NCBI GenBank assembly: GCA_905207625.1
Contig: CAJLLT010000001.1
Span: 1 to 64,000, forward strand
Direction of reading: 5' to 3'
Origin: an uncultured Eubacteriales bacterium
Lineage (GTDB): Bacteria; Bacillota; Clostridia; Oscillospirales; UBA644
DNA length: 64,000 bases
In this document: piece by piece, positions 39,399-47,375 of the stretch
How the letters are laid out: every line of letters begins with the position of its first letter
Position numbering within the stretch: the first letter of the stretch is position 1
The notes under the pieces: generated by a model
What the model was told of the DNA's origin: nothing
Database searches by the model: none
The model's input: the letters and a program-made list of their open reading frames with translations, nothing else
Program-made: the position numbers and the translations under genes

Positions 39399-40103
39399 TT
39401 GATAAGAATAATGACAGAGCAGACGGAAGATGTGACCTTCTGCAACATGAAACCGGTGATGGAGATCCGCATACAGTACCCTCAGATATCCGGGAGAGTC
39501 CGGGCAAGAACAGAGGAAGCATTCAACCGCAGATATCTCTCTTCAGCCCGGGAGGTAAACCGGTACGTGCACACCGTGCTCGCGGCTGAGGCCGCCCGGG
39601 AATACACCATGCTTTCGGCTCAGGCATTTCCTTTTTCCATGCACTCTTTCCGCCGTACACTGACTGTTTCCGCTGTTTCCGACCGGATATGCTGCGTCGT
39701 ATTCGACACCTACCGCTACGGAGGCGGAGCAAGGGGAAACACCGTCAGAAGCACCGACATCTGGCGAATGGACGGGACGTGCGCAATTTCGGCACTGTCT
39801 CTGTTTCCCCGCGGTTTCAATCTCAGAAAAGCCTTCCTGCCCCATATTACCCGGCAGTTCCGGGCTCTGCCCCCGGAAACGATTCTTCCCGGAGCGGAGC
39901 GGGCTCTTTCTGAACTTTTTTCTCCGGCAAACGTAGCTCTGACAGACAAAGGTTTCGAAGTATTCTACCCCGTCTGCTCTATCCGCCCGTATGACTGCGG
40001 TATTCCCTGCTTCAATATCCCGTACTGCGCCGAGGAACTCCGTTATGCCGACGGTTCCGATATGCGGGAAGTAGAATTTTTCCGCACCGGATCAGAACTT
40101 TAA
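39399..40103 (+). CDS. DUF3298/RsiV-like domain protein, cytoplasmic form
   Basis: This product of about 234 residues starts at TTG, with GGAGG 8 bases upstream; the alternative GTG lies inside that ribosome site. The pattern IRIQYPQISGRVRARTEEAF, YRYGGGARGNTVRSTDIWRM and FNIPYCAEELRY matches the DUF3298 beta-sandwich found in RsiV and PdaC. Those are normally membrane-anchored. No membrane or signal segment is present here, which is unusual. The family in RsiV binds lysozyme; the role of this soluble version is unknown. Confidence 0.75.
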   Translation: MIRIMTEQTEDVTFCNMKPVMEIRIQYPQISGRVRARTEEAFNRRYLSSAREVNRYVHTVLAAEAAREYTMLSAQAFPFSMHSFRRTLTVSAVSDRICCVVFDTYRYGGGARGNTVRSTDIWRMDGTCAISALSLFPRGFNLRKAFLPHITRQFRALPPETILPGAERALSELFSPANVALTDKGFEVFYPVCSIRPYDCGIPCFNIPYCAEELRYADGSDMREVEFFRTGSEL

Positions 40104-40391
40104 AGCTTTTTCAAGTGCCCGGATCAGAGATTCCTCCGTCGGATGCCCCTCATGAAGTTTTATCCACTGAAAAACTTTGTGCCCTGCAAATTCCTCTTTC
40201 CGGCATACAAATACCGCCGGAAGGAAAATGTAATCATACCCGTCCGAGAGTGAAGCGTTTGTTTTTTCATCAAGAAATTCGGCTGAAACGTCTTCAAATT
40301 TCTCATTTTCAGCCAGAAGCCGCAGAATTACATCCTTTGCGTACTCGCAATCCGGATCATCTGCGGCGATAAATATTCTCAGTTTTATCAT
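40092..40391 (-). CDS. Small thioredoxin-fold-like protein
   Basis: This 99-residue protein beginning MIKLRIFIAADDPDCEYAKD converges on the DUF3298 gene with a 12-base overlap. The order beta (KLRIFIA), Cys-containing turn (DPDCEYA), helix, beta, LPAVFVCR and a C-terminal helix suggests a thioredoxin or glutaredoxin fold with only a single Cys in place of CxxC. The ribosome site is weak and an in-frame start 111 bases upstream is possible. Function is not known. Confidence 0.6.
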   Translation of the reverse strand: MIKLRIFIAADDPDCEYAKDVILRLLAENEKFEDVSAEFLDEKTNASLSDGYDYIFLPAVFVCRKEEFAGHKVFQWIKLHEGHPTEESLIRALEKALKF

Positions 40392-40537
40392 TTGTATCTG
40401 TAGCCGTCCGTAATTGTCCCGGTAAAATTTAACCACAACACTATACCACACCGGGACAGGTATGTCAACAACGGGATACCGTGTTACGATTTTTGTGCGC
40501 AAAGTTTGTCAAAATGGGGAAAAATAGACCCTACCTG

Positions 40538-40566
40538 TTGACTTTTTTCCCTTATGAATGTATAAT
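40538..40566 (+). promoter_or_regulatory. Promoter of the HAD/glycosidase pair
   Basis: TTGACT (40538-40543), 17 bases, TATAAT (40561-40566), about 32 bases before the HAD start codon. Confidence 0.8.
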
Positions 40567-40604
40567 GATCCGGGAATATTTTACAAAGAAGAAAACGAGA
40601 AATT

Positions 40605-41240
40605 ATGAAGACCGTAATATTTGACGTTGACGGTGTACTGCTGGATTCGGAACCGGTCATCACCGCCGCTTCGGTACAGGCACTTAAGGAATACGGAATA
40701 CAGGCCGACCCGGGGGATTTCAGACAGTTTGCAGGTATGGGCGATGATATCTATATAGGAGGAGTCGCCCGTCTCCATGGCGGAGAGTATGTCCCGGAAA
40801 TGAAGGCCAGGGCGTATGAGATATATGCGGAAATTGCGGAAAAACAGGCCGTCGTTTATCCCGGGGTTCTTCCCCTTATGGACTATCTTCGGCAACACGG
40901 GTATACTCTTGCCGTCGCTTCGGCGTCCGACAGTTTCAAGGTAATGCTAAATCTTCGCACCGTGGGAGCCGGACCGGAACGTTTTGCGGCAATACTTACG
41001 GGAAGCGACGTGTCAAGGAAAAAACCTTTCCCCGACATATATCTGGAAGCGGCCCGGAAAGCCGGAGCAAAACCGGAGGAATGTACCGTTATCGAAGATT
41101 CGCTTGCGGGAGTACAGGCGGCGAAAAATGCCGGAATGCGGTGCATTGCCGTAACAAACACGTTTTCCGCGGACAAGCTTGTTCAGGCCGGAGCGGACTT
41201 CGTCTTCGACCGCATAGATGACGCCGAAACAATACTGTAA
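40605..41240 (+). CDS. HAD-IA family hydrolase, beta-phosphoglucomutase-like
   Basis: This 211-residue enzyme shows motif I VIFDVDGVLLDSEP, a helical cap (20-80), motif II ASASDS, Lys in SRKKPFPDIYL and motif IV VIEDSLAGVQAAKNAGM. It is a relative of the 8764-9417 HAD protein. The placement directly before a large glycosidase-like gene suggests action on a sugar phosphate released from its products. Confidence 0.9.
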   Translation: MKTVIFDVDGVLLDSEPVITAASVQALKEYGIQADPGDFRQFAGMGDDIYIGGVARLHGGEYVPEMKARAYEIYAEIAEKQAVVYPGVLPLMDYLRQHGYTLAVASASDSFKVMLNLRTVGAGPERFAAILTGSDVSRKKPFPDIYLEAARKAGAKPEECTVIEDSLAGVQAAKNAGMRCIAVTNTFSADKLVQAGADFVFDRIDDAETIL

Positions 41241-41274
41241 AGGAAAATAATTTTACATACACCGGAGGACACTT

Positions 41275-43647
41275 ATGGCAAAAAAGACAAAAGCCCTGGC
41301 GGGAGCGGACGAGAATACCCCCTCCAGATCCCAGTATTTTTCCTGGATCAACAACACAAATGAGGGCTCGACGGAAAAACAGACACTTATAAACCTGGAC
41401 TACTTCAAATGGTTGCACGACAAGTACGGAATGCAGCTTGACATCTACGCCTGGGATGCGGGCAACCTGGACGGAGCCGGAATGGCTTACTGGAGTCCGG
41501 ATTCGGCAAAAATAAAGGCTCAGTATCCCAATGACTATGCTCCCCTCGCGAAAGCTGCGGCTGAAATGGGAACCCGTCTCGGCATATGGGGCGGACCTGA
41601 CGGTTTCGGAGACACTCCCGAGCAGGAGGCGCAGAGAAAAGAACGCATTATTTCCCTTTGCCGTGACTACAACTTCGCACTCTTCAAACTGGACGGGGTA
41701 TGCGGTGACGTCCGCAAGGAAAAGGTGGACGCTTTCTGCGAAGAAATGACGGAATGCCGCAAATACTGCCCCGATCTTATAGTGCTCAATCACCGTCTCT
41801 GGCTCGGAGGAAAAGGACTCAAGCACGCCACAACCTTCCTCTGGCAGGGCGGAGAGACCTATGTTGACGTTCACACCTGCAACTGGAGAAACGCACCCCA
41901 CCACAGAGCCTTTATCTTCACCAGAGGCAATGTCCCGGGACTGAAGAGACTGGCTGAGGACCACGGCGTCTGTATCTCCTCCTGCATTGACTATTTTGAA
42001 GATGATATGATCTTCCAGGCGTTCGGCAGATGCCTTATCCTGGCGCCTGAGGTATACGGAAACCCCTGGCTGATGAGGGACGATGAACATGCCCACATGG
42101 CGCATATCTATAACCTGCATAAGAGATATTCCGATATCCTCGTCAAGGGTATGCTCCTTCCCGAAAAATACGGACTGAACGCCGTCTCCAGAGGCAGCCG
42201 GAACCACCGTTTCCTCGTTCTCGGAAACCCCACCTGGAAACCTCTGACCGTAAAAATGAAGCTGGACAAAGAGATCGGTCTCCAGAAATGCAAGGGTGTA
42301 AGTGTCCGTCTTCGTCACCCCTTCGAGCAGTATATCGGCGAGTTCGAATACGGAAAGACCGCAACCGTTACCGTGGAACCCTTCCGTGCCGCCCTGGTGG
42401 AGGTATGTGCGGCGGATATCGCCGAGCCGATGCTCACAAACTGCGAATATGAGGTTCTCCACGACACAAAGGGAACGCCGGACAAGATAAAAATAGTAAG
42501 TGTGAGCGGTAAAGTCGAATATACCGACGGCAGACCGTTTGCACCTGCGGACGGTGTTCTTCCCTTCGACAACACAAACAGGGTTCCCGTAAAACTCGGA
42601 ACAACCAAAAAGTGTGCCGTTCCGAAAAACGCGGAACAGATATACGAAACGACCCTCTTCGCATCGGACAACGACTCCTTTGAAGCCCGCTCACTGCGCC
42701 GTTCCGGCGAGACTGAGATCCCCTGCGTAAAAGCGGCAAGAGACGCTTTCTTCAACCAGGAAACCTATATTGTCAGAGGCTGTGAGGGCAGATATGCCTT
42801 CGACGGCAATAAGGACACTTTCTTTGACGGTCAGTCCCGCTACTACCACTACCTGCGTATGGACGGAGGCTGTCTCAGAGTCGATTTCGGAGACGTTTAC
42901 ACCGCGGACGAAGTACTCATAGAATACTTTGACGTAAACAAGAACGAGCAGACCCCCGAAGCAAAATGCAATATCCTCCCCCCCGAAGGAACCTTCGGAA
43001 CGGACCTTATAAACTGGGACAAGACGACCATCGGAACCGTCAGCGAAGTGGAAAAGACCACCTGCAAGGCAACCCTGGACAGAGTCCATACCGCTTACAC
43101 CGTGGGCGGAACAAGAAAGGTCGTAACCTATCCCATAAACGGCAAAATACGTTACCTCAGACTTCCCTGCCCCATGGACAGGATCTACAAGATAGCACTC
43201 GTCCGTGACGGAAAAGAGCTTGAACTGAAGAATCCCAAGGTTTCCAATCTGTTGCCTGACTACAGCGTTCATCCCGCCACTGCGGCACAGAAAACCACGG
43301 TTCACATTGACGGAAAGCTCCTGCGTAAAGACTCCTTCCTTGCCATCGGCGTAGACGGTATCCACGGCAGAGACGCAGTGTTTGCGGCAGTGAAGATCGG
43401 AGATAAATTCTACGGCTGTCCCGACCGTGCGGCATCCTACAGGGTAAACATGTGGGAATTCCGCGCCTCCCCCATAGACAGGGCTTACACCTACTACCTG
43501 CCTGTAACTGCCGAGATGGCAGATAAGGATGCTGAGATCTGGGTGATCTGGACCAAGCAGACTAAGGAAGAGATAAACTACAACTGCAAAGTCTGGCTCT
43601 GTGACGGAAATGAGGAAAAACAGGGGATCGTTGCAGATATTCAGTAA
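41275..43647 (+). CDS. Large glycosidase-like protein (clan-D-like TIM barrel plus beta domains)
   Basis: This 790-residue protein without signal peptide has GGAGGAC as ribosome site. Residues ~20-300 look like an alpha-galactosidase-type barrel: WLHDKYGMQLDIYAWDAG, TRLGIWGGPDGFGD and FALFKLDGVCGD, where Asp140 aligns with the clan-D nucleophile KxD motif. DLIVLNHRLWLGG and CIDYFEDDM follow. Residues ~350-790 are beta-rich with galactose-binding-like segments (GRYAFDGNKDTFFDGQSRYY, GGCLRVDFGDVYTADEV). It lies in a sugar-use cluster. The exact GH family is not assigned; catalytic Asp140 is an inference. Confidence 0.65.
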   Translation: MAKKTKALAGADENTPSRSQYFSWINNTNEGSTEKQTLINLDYFKWLHDKYGMQLDIYAWDAGNLDGAGMAYWSPDSAKIKAQYPNDYAPLAKAAAEMGTRLGIWGGPDGFGDTPEQEAQRKERIISLCRDYNFALFKLDGVCGDVRKEKVDAFCEEMTECRKYCPDLIVLNHRLWLGGKGLKHATTFLWQGGETYVDVHTCNWRNAPHHRAFIFTRGNVPGLKRLAEDHGVCISSCIDYFEDDMIFQAFGRCLILAPEVYGNPWLMRDDEHAHMAHIYNLHKRYSDILVKGMLLPEKYGLNAVSRGSRNHRFLVLGNPTWKPLTVKMKLDKEIGLQKCKGVSVRLRHPFEQYIGEFEYGKTATVTVEPFRAALVEVCAADIAEPMLTNCEYEVLHDTKGTPDKIKIVSVSGKVEYTDGRPFAPADGVLPFDNTNRVPVKLGTTKKCAVPKNAEQIYETTLFASDNDSFEARSLRRSGETEIPCVKAARDAFFNQETYIVRGCEGRYAFDGNKDTFFDGQSRYYHYLRMDGGCLRVDFGDVYTADEVLIEYFDVNKNEQTPEAKCNILPPEGTFGTDLINWDKTTIGTVSEVEKTTCKATLDRVHTAYTVGGTRKVVTYPINGKIRYLRLPCPMDRIYKIALVRDGKELELKNPKVSNLLPDYSVHPATAAQKTTVHIDGKLLRKDSFLAIGVDGIHGRDAVFAAVKIGDKFYGCPDRAASYRVNMWEFRASPIDRAYTYYLPVTAEMADKDAEIWVIWTKQTKEEINYNCKVWLCDGNEEKQGIVADIQ

Positions 43648-43681
43648 TTCCCGGGCTCAAAACAGAAAAGAAATGATCGGA

Positions 43682-43721
43682 ACTGTCCGCAGGGTGCCTG
43701 TCGCCCTGCGGACAGTCTTTT
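43682..43721 (+). terminator. Terminator after the large glycosidase-like gene
   Basis: ACTGTCCGCAGGG and CCCTGCGGACAGT form a 13-bp stem with a 9-base loop, followed by CTTTTT. Confidence 0.92.
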
Positions 43722-43742
43722 TCGGCCGTGAGGAAAAATCTA

Positions 43743-43771
43743 TTGCTTTTTCCGGAAAAGTGTGCTATACT
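43743..43771 (+). promoter_or_regulatory. Promoter of the MFS-GDPD pair
   Basis: TTGCTT (43743-43748), 17 bases, TATACT (43766-43771), about 33 bases before the start codon. Confidence 0.75.
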
Positions 43772-43804
43772 TTTGGTAACAAATACCGAAATGAGGAAGA
43801 AAAA

Positions 43805-45118
43805 ATGGAAAAAAACTCTTCGGCAAAACTAAACTATACCCGGACGTTTTTTATCGGACTGGCGTTCATGTCCATATGTGCCTTCTGGCAGCTGTATGAC
43901 AATGCCGTACCGAAAATGCTTGAGCAGACCTTCGGCATGGGAGAAACAAAAGTGGGAATAATCATGGCAATGGATAATATTCTCGCAATATTTCTCCTTC
44001 CCGTATTCGGAACACTTTCCGACAGGGTCCGTTCGCCCATCGGCAGACGTATGCCTTTCATCATCGGAGGAACCGTTGCCGCCGTGGCTCTTACAGTGCT
44101 TCTTCCTTTTGCGGATCAGCTGAAGAATCTTCCCCTTTTCATAGTGACCCTTTTTATGCTCCTCCTGGCAATGAGCACATACCGTTCGCCGGCTGTCGCA
44201 CTTATGCCCGATCTTACCCCGAAGCCGCTGAGAAGCAAGGCGAATGCTGTTATAAACCTGATGGGTGCAGTGGGCGGAGTGTTCTCCCTTGCAATGATAT
44301 CCCTTTTCAAGCCCTCCGAAAACGGAACGTATGTTCCGGTATACATAGCGCTTGCGGTATTTATGGCACTTTGCGTGGCGGTTCTCGTAATAACTGTCCC
44401 CGAAAAGAAAATTGCCGCTCAGGTGGGAGTTTACGATGAAAAAGAATCTCCGGAACAGTCTTCAAAGGAACCCCTTCCCAAAAATGTGAAAAAAAGTCTT
44501 GTTTTCCTTCTTGCTTCCATAGTTCTCTGGTTTTTCGCGTACAATGCGGTCACGACAGCATTTTCCCGCTATACCGCCGCGGTATGGGCTGACACCACCG
44601 ACGCTTACTCCGGTTATCTTATGGCAGCGACGATATTCGCAACAGTATCATACCTGCCTATAGGCATTATCTCCTCGAAAATCGGCAGAAAAAAGGTCAT
44701 TATGGGCGGAGTTGTGACTATGACCGCAGCCTTCATCATTGCCTTCTTCCTTACCTCGGTAAACCCGGTTGCTTATGTGGCTTTTGCCCTGGTGGGAATC
44801 GGCTGGGCGGCGATAAACGTTAACTCCTTCCCCATGGTAGTGGAAATGAGCAAGGGGGCGGATGTCGGACGGTATACCGGCATATACTATACCTGCTCCA
44901 TGGCGGCACAGATAGCGACCCCGATAATCTCCGGGGCTCTTATAGAGCTGGTTTCCGATAAGTACGGCGATGCCGCGGGGTACAGGACCCTCTTCCCCTA
45001 TGCGGCGATATTCTCCGCACTGGCTCTTATTACAATGGCTTTTGTACGGCACGGAGACAGCCGTCCGGAAGCAAAGAAAAGTAAACTTGAATATATCGGC
45101 GAGGTAGACAACGACTGA
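43805..45118 (+). CDS. MFS transporter, SLC45/sugar-proton symporter-like
   Basis: This 437-residue protein with 12 predicted helices has GAGGAA as ribosome site. The N-terminal half has AFWQLYDNAVPKML, GTLSDRVRSPIGRRMPFIIG (the MFS loop 2-3 motif, with the RxxxGRRxP form of sucrose/maltose carriers) and MSTYRSPAVALMPDLTPKPL. A cytoplasmic loop rich in Lys/Glu separates the halves. Disaccharide import is the likely role. The stop overlaps the next gene's start (TGATG). Confidence 0.88.
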   Translation: MEKNSSAKLNYTRTFFIGLAFMSICAFWQLYDNAVPKMLEQTFGMGETKVGIIMAMDNILAIFLLPVFGTLSDRVRSPIGRRMPFIIGGTVAAVALTVLLPFADQLKNLPLFIVTLFMLLLAMSTYRSPAVALMPDLTPKPLRSKANAVINLMGAVGGVFSLAMISLFKPSENGTYVPVYIALAVFMALCVAVLVITVPEKKIAAQVGVYDEKESPEQSSKEPLPKNVKKSLVFLLASIVLWFFAYNAVTTAFSRYTAAVWADTTDAYSGYLMAATIFATVSYLPIGIISSKIGRKKVIMGGVVTMTAAFIIAFFLTSVNPVAYVAFALVGIGWAAINVNSFPMVVEMSKGADVGRYTGIYYTCSMAAQIATPIISGALIELVSDKYGDAAGYRTLFPYAAIFSALALITMAFVRHGDSRPEAKKSKLEYIGEVDND

Positions 45119-45951
45119 TGATCTGGCTTTTTATCGCTCTTCTTGTTATTGCGGCTCTTTTTTTCCTCTGGCTTTTTGCCATATCTCCCTCCTCAGACTG
45201 CAAAGAAAAATTTGCGCCGTTCAAAGGAGTTGAATTTGCCCACAGAGGACTCCACGGTGACGATGTGCCCGAAAACAGTCCCGAAGCCTTCCGCCGTGCG
45301 GTTGACGCCGGTTATGGCATAGAACTTGACGTTCATATCACCGCCGACGGCAAGCTTGTGGTATTTCATGACAATGACACTTCCCGTATGTGCGGGGAAA
45401 AACTTCTCATAGAAAAAAGCCGTTACGACGAACTGAGCCCCCTTCGTCTGGCGGGAACAGATGAACATATTCCCCTGTTTTCCGAGGTCCTTGATATTGT
45501 TGACGGTAAGGTTCCGCTGCTGGTGGAAATAAAAACGGTATCTACCGAAACCGCCCCTTGTCTTCCGGTATCGGAAACGATGAAGGAATATCATGGACAG
45601 TGGTGTATGGAGAGCTTCAATCCCTTTGCAGTGCGCTGGTTCAGCAGGAACAGACCCGACATATGCCGCGGACAGCTTTCGTCGAAAATCCCTGTTATAG
45701 GACACGGTCTCGGCGGCAGGATTTCCGGTTTTCTGCTCTCGAATCTGCTGACAAACTTCCTTGCGCGCCCCGATTTTATCGCATATGACCTCAATTACCG
45801 GAACAATCCGTCCCTTACCCTCTGCCGGAAGCTTCTGTCCGCACCGGTGGCAGTATGGACTCCCCGGGGAGACAGGGAAAGAAAGCTTGCCTCAGATCTC
45901 GGCTGGTACAGCGCGTTTATATTTGAAAAGAATCCCCTCAGGCAAAAATAA
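45118..45951 (+). CDS. Glycerophosphodiester phosphodiesterase, membrane-tethered
   Basis: This 277-residue protein starts with one N-terminal helix (MIWLFIALLVIAALFFLWLF) and a GDPD domain. Catalytic features are FAHRGLHGDDVPENSPEAF (His-Arg, Glu), GIELDVHITADGKLVVFHDN (Glu-Asp, His) and LLVEIKT. The C-terminal VWTPRGDRERKLASDLGWYSAF is typical. It releases glycerol 3-phosphate from phospholipid head groups. Its coupling to the sugar carrier is unusual but clear (TGATG overlap). Confidence 0.93.
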   Translation: MIWLFIALLVIAALFFLWLFAISPSSDCKEKFAPFKGVEFAHRGLHGDDVPENSPEAFRRAVDAGYGIELDVHITADGKLVVFHDNDTSRMCGEKLLIEKSRYDELSPLRLAGTDEHIPLFSEVLDIVDGKVPLLVEIKTVSTETAPCLPVSETMKEYHGQWCMESFNPFAVRWFSRNRPDICRGQLSSKIPVIGHGLGGRISGFLLSNLLTNFLARPDFIAYDLNYRNNPSLTLCRKLLSAPVAVWTPRGDRERKLASDLGWYSAFIFEKNPLRQK

Positions 45952-45956
45952 CAGCT

Positions 45957-45982
45957 AAAAGGAGTCCTTCGGGACTCCTTTT
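45957..45982 (+). terminator. Terminator after the GDPD gene
   Basis: AAAAGGAGTCC-TTCG-GGACTCCTTTT is a perfect 11-bp stem closed by a stable TTCG tetraloop. Confidence 0.92.
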
Positions 45983-45998
45983 CTGTATGGCAGGACGA

Positions 45999-46027
45999 TT
46001 GACTTTTTGACGGATCTGTGATATACT
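45999..46027 (+). promoter_or_regulatory. Promoter of the MFS-GH2 pair
   Basis: TTGACT (45999-46004), 17 bases, TATACT (46022-46027), about 35 bases before the start codon. Confidence 0.8.
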
Positions 46028-46061
46028 CCGTATTGAAATAAAGAAGAAGGCGGCTGAACCT

Positions 46062-47375
46062 ATGAAAAAAACAAAACTTCCCGCAAAGTTCTGGATTGCG
46101 CTCACGGTATTCAGTCTTATAGGCCAGATAGCCTGGGTCGTGGAAAATATGTATCTGAACGTTTTCATTTACAAAATGTTCAACGCCTCGGCATCGGATA
46201 TTTCCCTAATGGTTGCGGCAAGCGCCGTCGCGGCGACCGTCACGACCCTGATAATAGGTGCTCTTTCGGACAAAGTCGGGAAAAGAAAGATATTTATCTG
46301 CGGCGGTTACATAGCCTGGGGAATTTCCATCTGGAGTTTCGCGCTCATACGCACTGATGTAATCGAAAAGCTCTTTCCCTCTGCTGTTTCCGCAATGTCG
46401 GTGGGTGTTTCGGCGGTTATAATCATGGACTGCGTCATGACGTTTTTCGGTTCCTCAGCAAACGATGCCTGCTTCAACGCATGGCTGACCGATTCCACCG
46501 ACTCTACAAACAGAGGTTCCGCGGAAGGCATAAACGCCATGATGCCGCTCGTTGCCATTCTCGCGGTATTCGGAGGCTTCATGCCGTTTGATCTCAGCAG
46601 ATCCGACAGCTGGACCACTATCTACACCATCATAGGCACCGTGGTTCTCGCAGCCGGAATACTTGGAATATTCCTTATCAAAGATCCCGTTACCGGAACC
46701 GGAAGTGACGGTAATTATTTCAGAAATATTTTCTACGGTTTCCGTCCCTCGGTCATCAGGGAAAACAGAATACTTTATTTAACCCTCGCCGCATTCGCCG
46801 TTTTCGGTATATCCATACAGATATTCATGCCCTACCTGATCCTTTACTATAATGTGTCCCTGGGGATGGAAAACTATGTTCTTATAATGGCTCCTGCTAT
46901 AATCATAGCGGCGGCAGTCACGCTTTTCTATGGCAGGATTTATGACAAATACGGTTTCAGACGGTCTGTCATACCTGTTCTGGGTATGCTTTCGGCGGGA
47001 TATATAATTCTGTTCTTTTTCCGGCAGACGGTCCCAGTATTTATCGGTTCGCTTCTTATGATGTGCGGTTATCTTTCCGGTATGACGGTTTTCGGGGCAA
47101 TGCTGAGGGATTACACCCCGCCCCACAGAGCCGGGATGTTTCAGGGGCTGCGCATAGTGGGACAGGTTCTTATACCCGGAATAATCGGTCCGGCAATAGG
47201 CGCGGCTGTGCTCCGCAACGCGGGGAAAACCGTCAATGACGACGGAACAAGCTCCTTTATTCCCAACGAGAACATATTTCTCGCCGCACTTGTGGCTGCT
47301 GCTGTTGCGATACCGATACTGCTGGCGGTATCCGGACTTCTGAAAAAGGAGAGAAAAAATGAAGAAATACGCTGA
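46062..47375 (+). CDS. MFS transporter coupled to a GH2 enzyme
   Basis: This 437-residue, 12-helix major facilitator protein carries the loop motif GALSDKVGKRKIFICGGYIAW after helix 2 and an equivalent YGRIYDKYGFRRSVIPVLGM in the second half. It overlaps the GH2 gene by 17 bases, so the transported molecule is probably a glycoside or oligosaccharide hydrolysed inside the cell by that enzyme. It is only distantly similar to the 43805-45118 carrier. Confidence 0.88.
   Translation: MKKTKLPAKFWIALTVFSLIGQIAWVVENMYLNVFIYKMFNASASDISLMVAASAVAATVTTLIIGALSDKVGKRKIFICGGYIAWGISIWSFALIRTDVIEKLFPSAVSAMSVGVSAVIIMDCVMTFFGSSANDACFNAWLTDSTDSTNRGSAEGINAMMPLVAILAVFGGFMPFDLSRSDSWTTIYTIIGTVVLAAGILGIFLIKDPVTGTGSDGNYFRNIFYGFRPSVIRENRILYLTLAAFAVFGISIQIFMPYLILYYNVSLGMENYVLIMAPAIIIAAAVTLFYGRIYDKYGFRRSVIPVLGMLSAGYIILFFFRQTVPVFIGSLLMMCGYLSGMTVFGAMLRDYTPPHRAGMFQGLRIVGQVLIPGIIGPAIGAAVLRNAGKTVNDDGTSSFIPNENIFLAALVAAAVAIPILLAVSGLLKKERKNEEIR

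Noticed and set aside
41089..42462. 457-residue minus-strand frame
   Set aside because: It is antisense to the large glycosidase-like gene and the HAD gene and has no coding signals.
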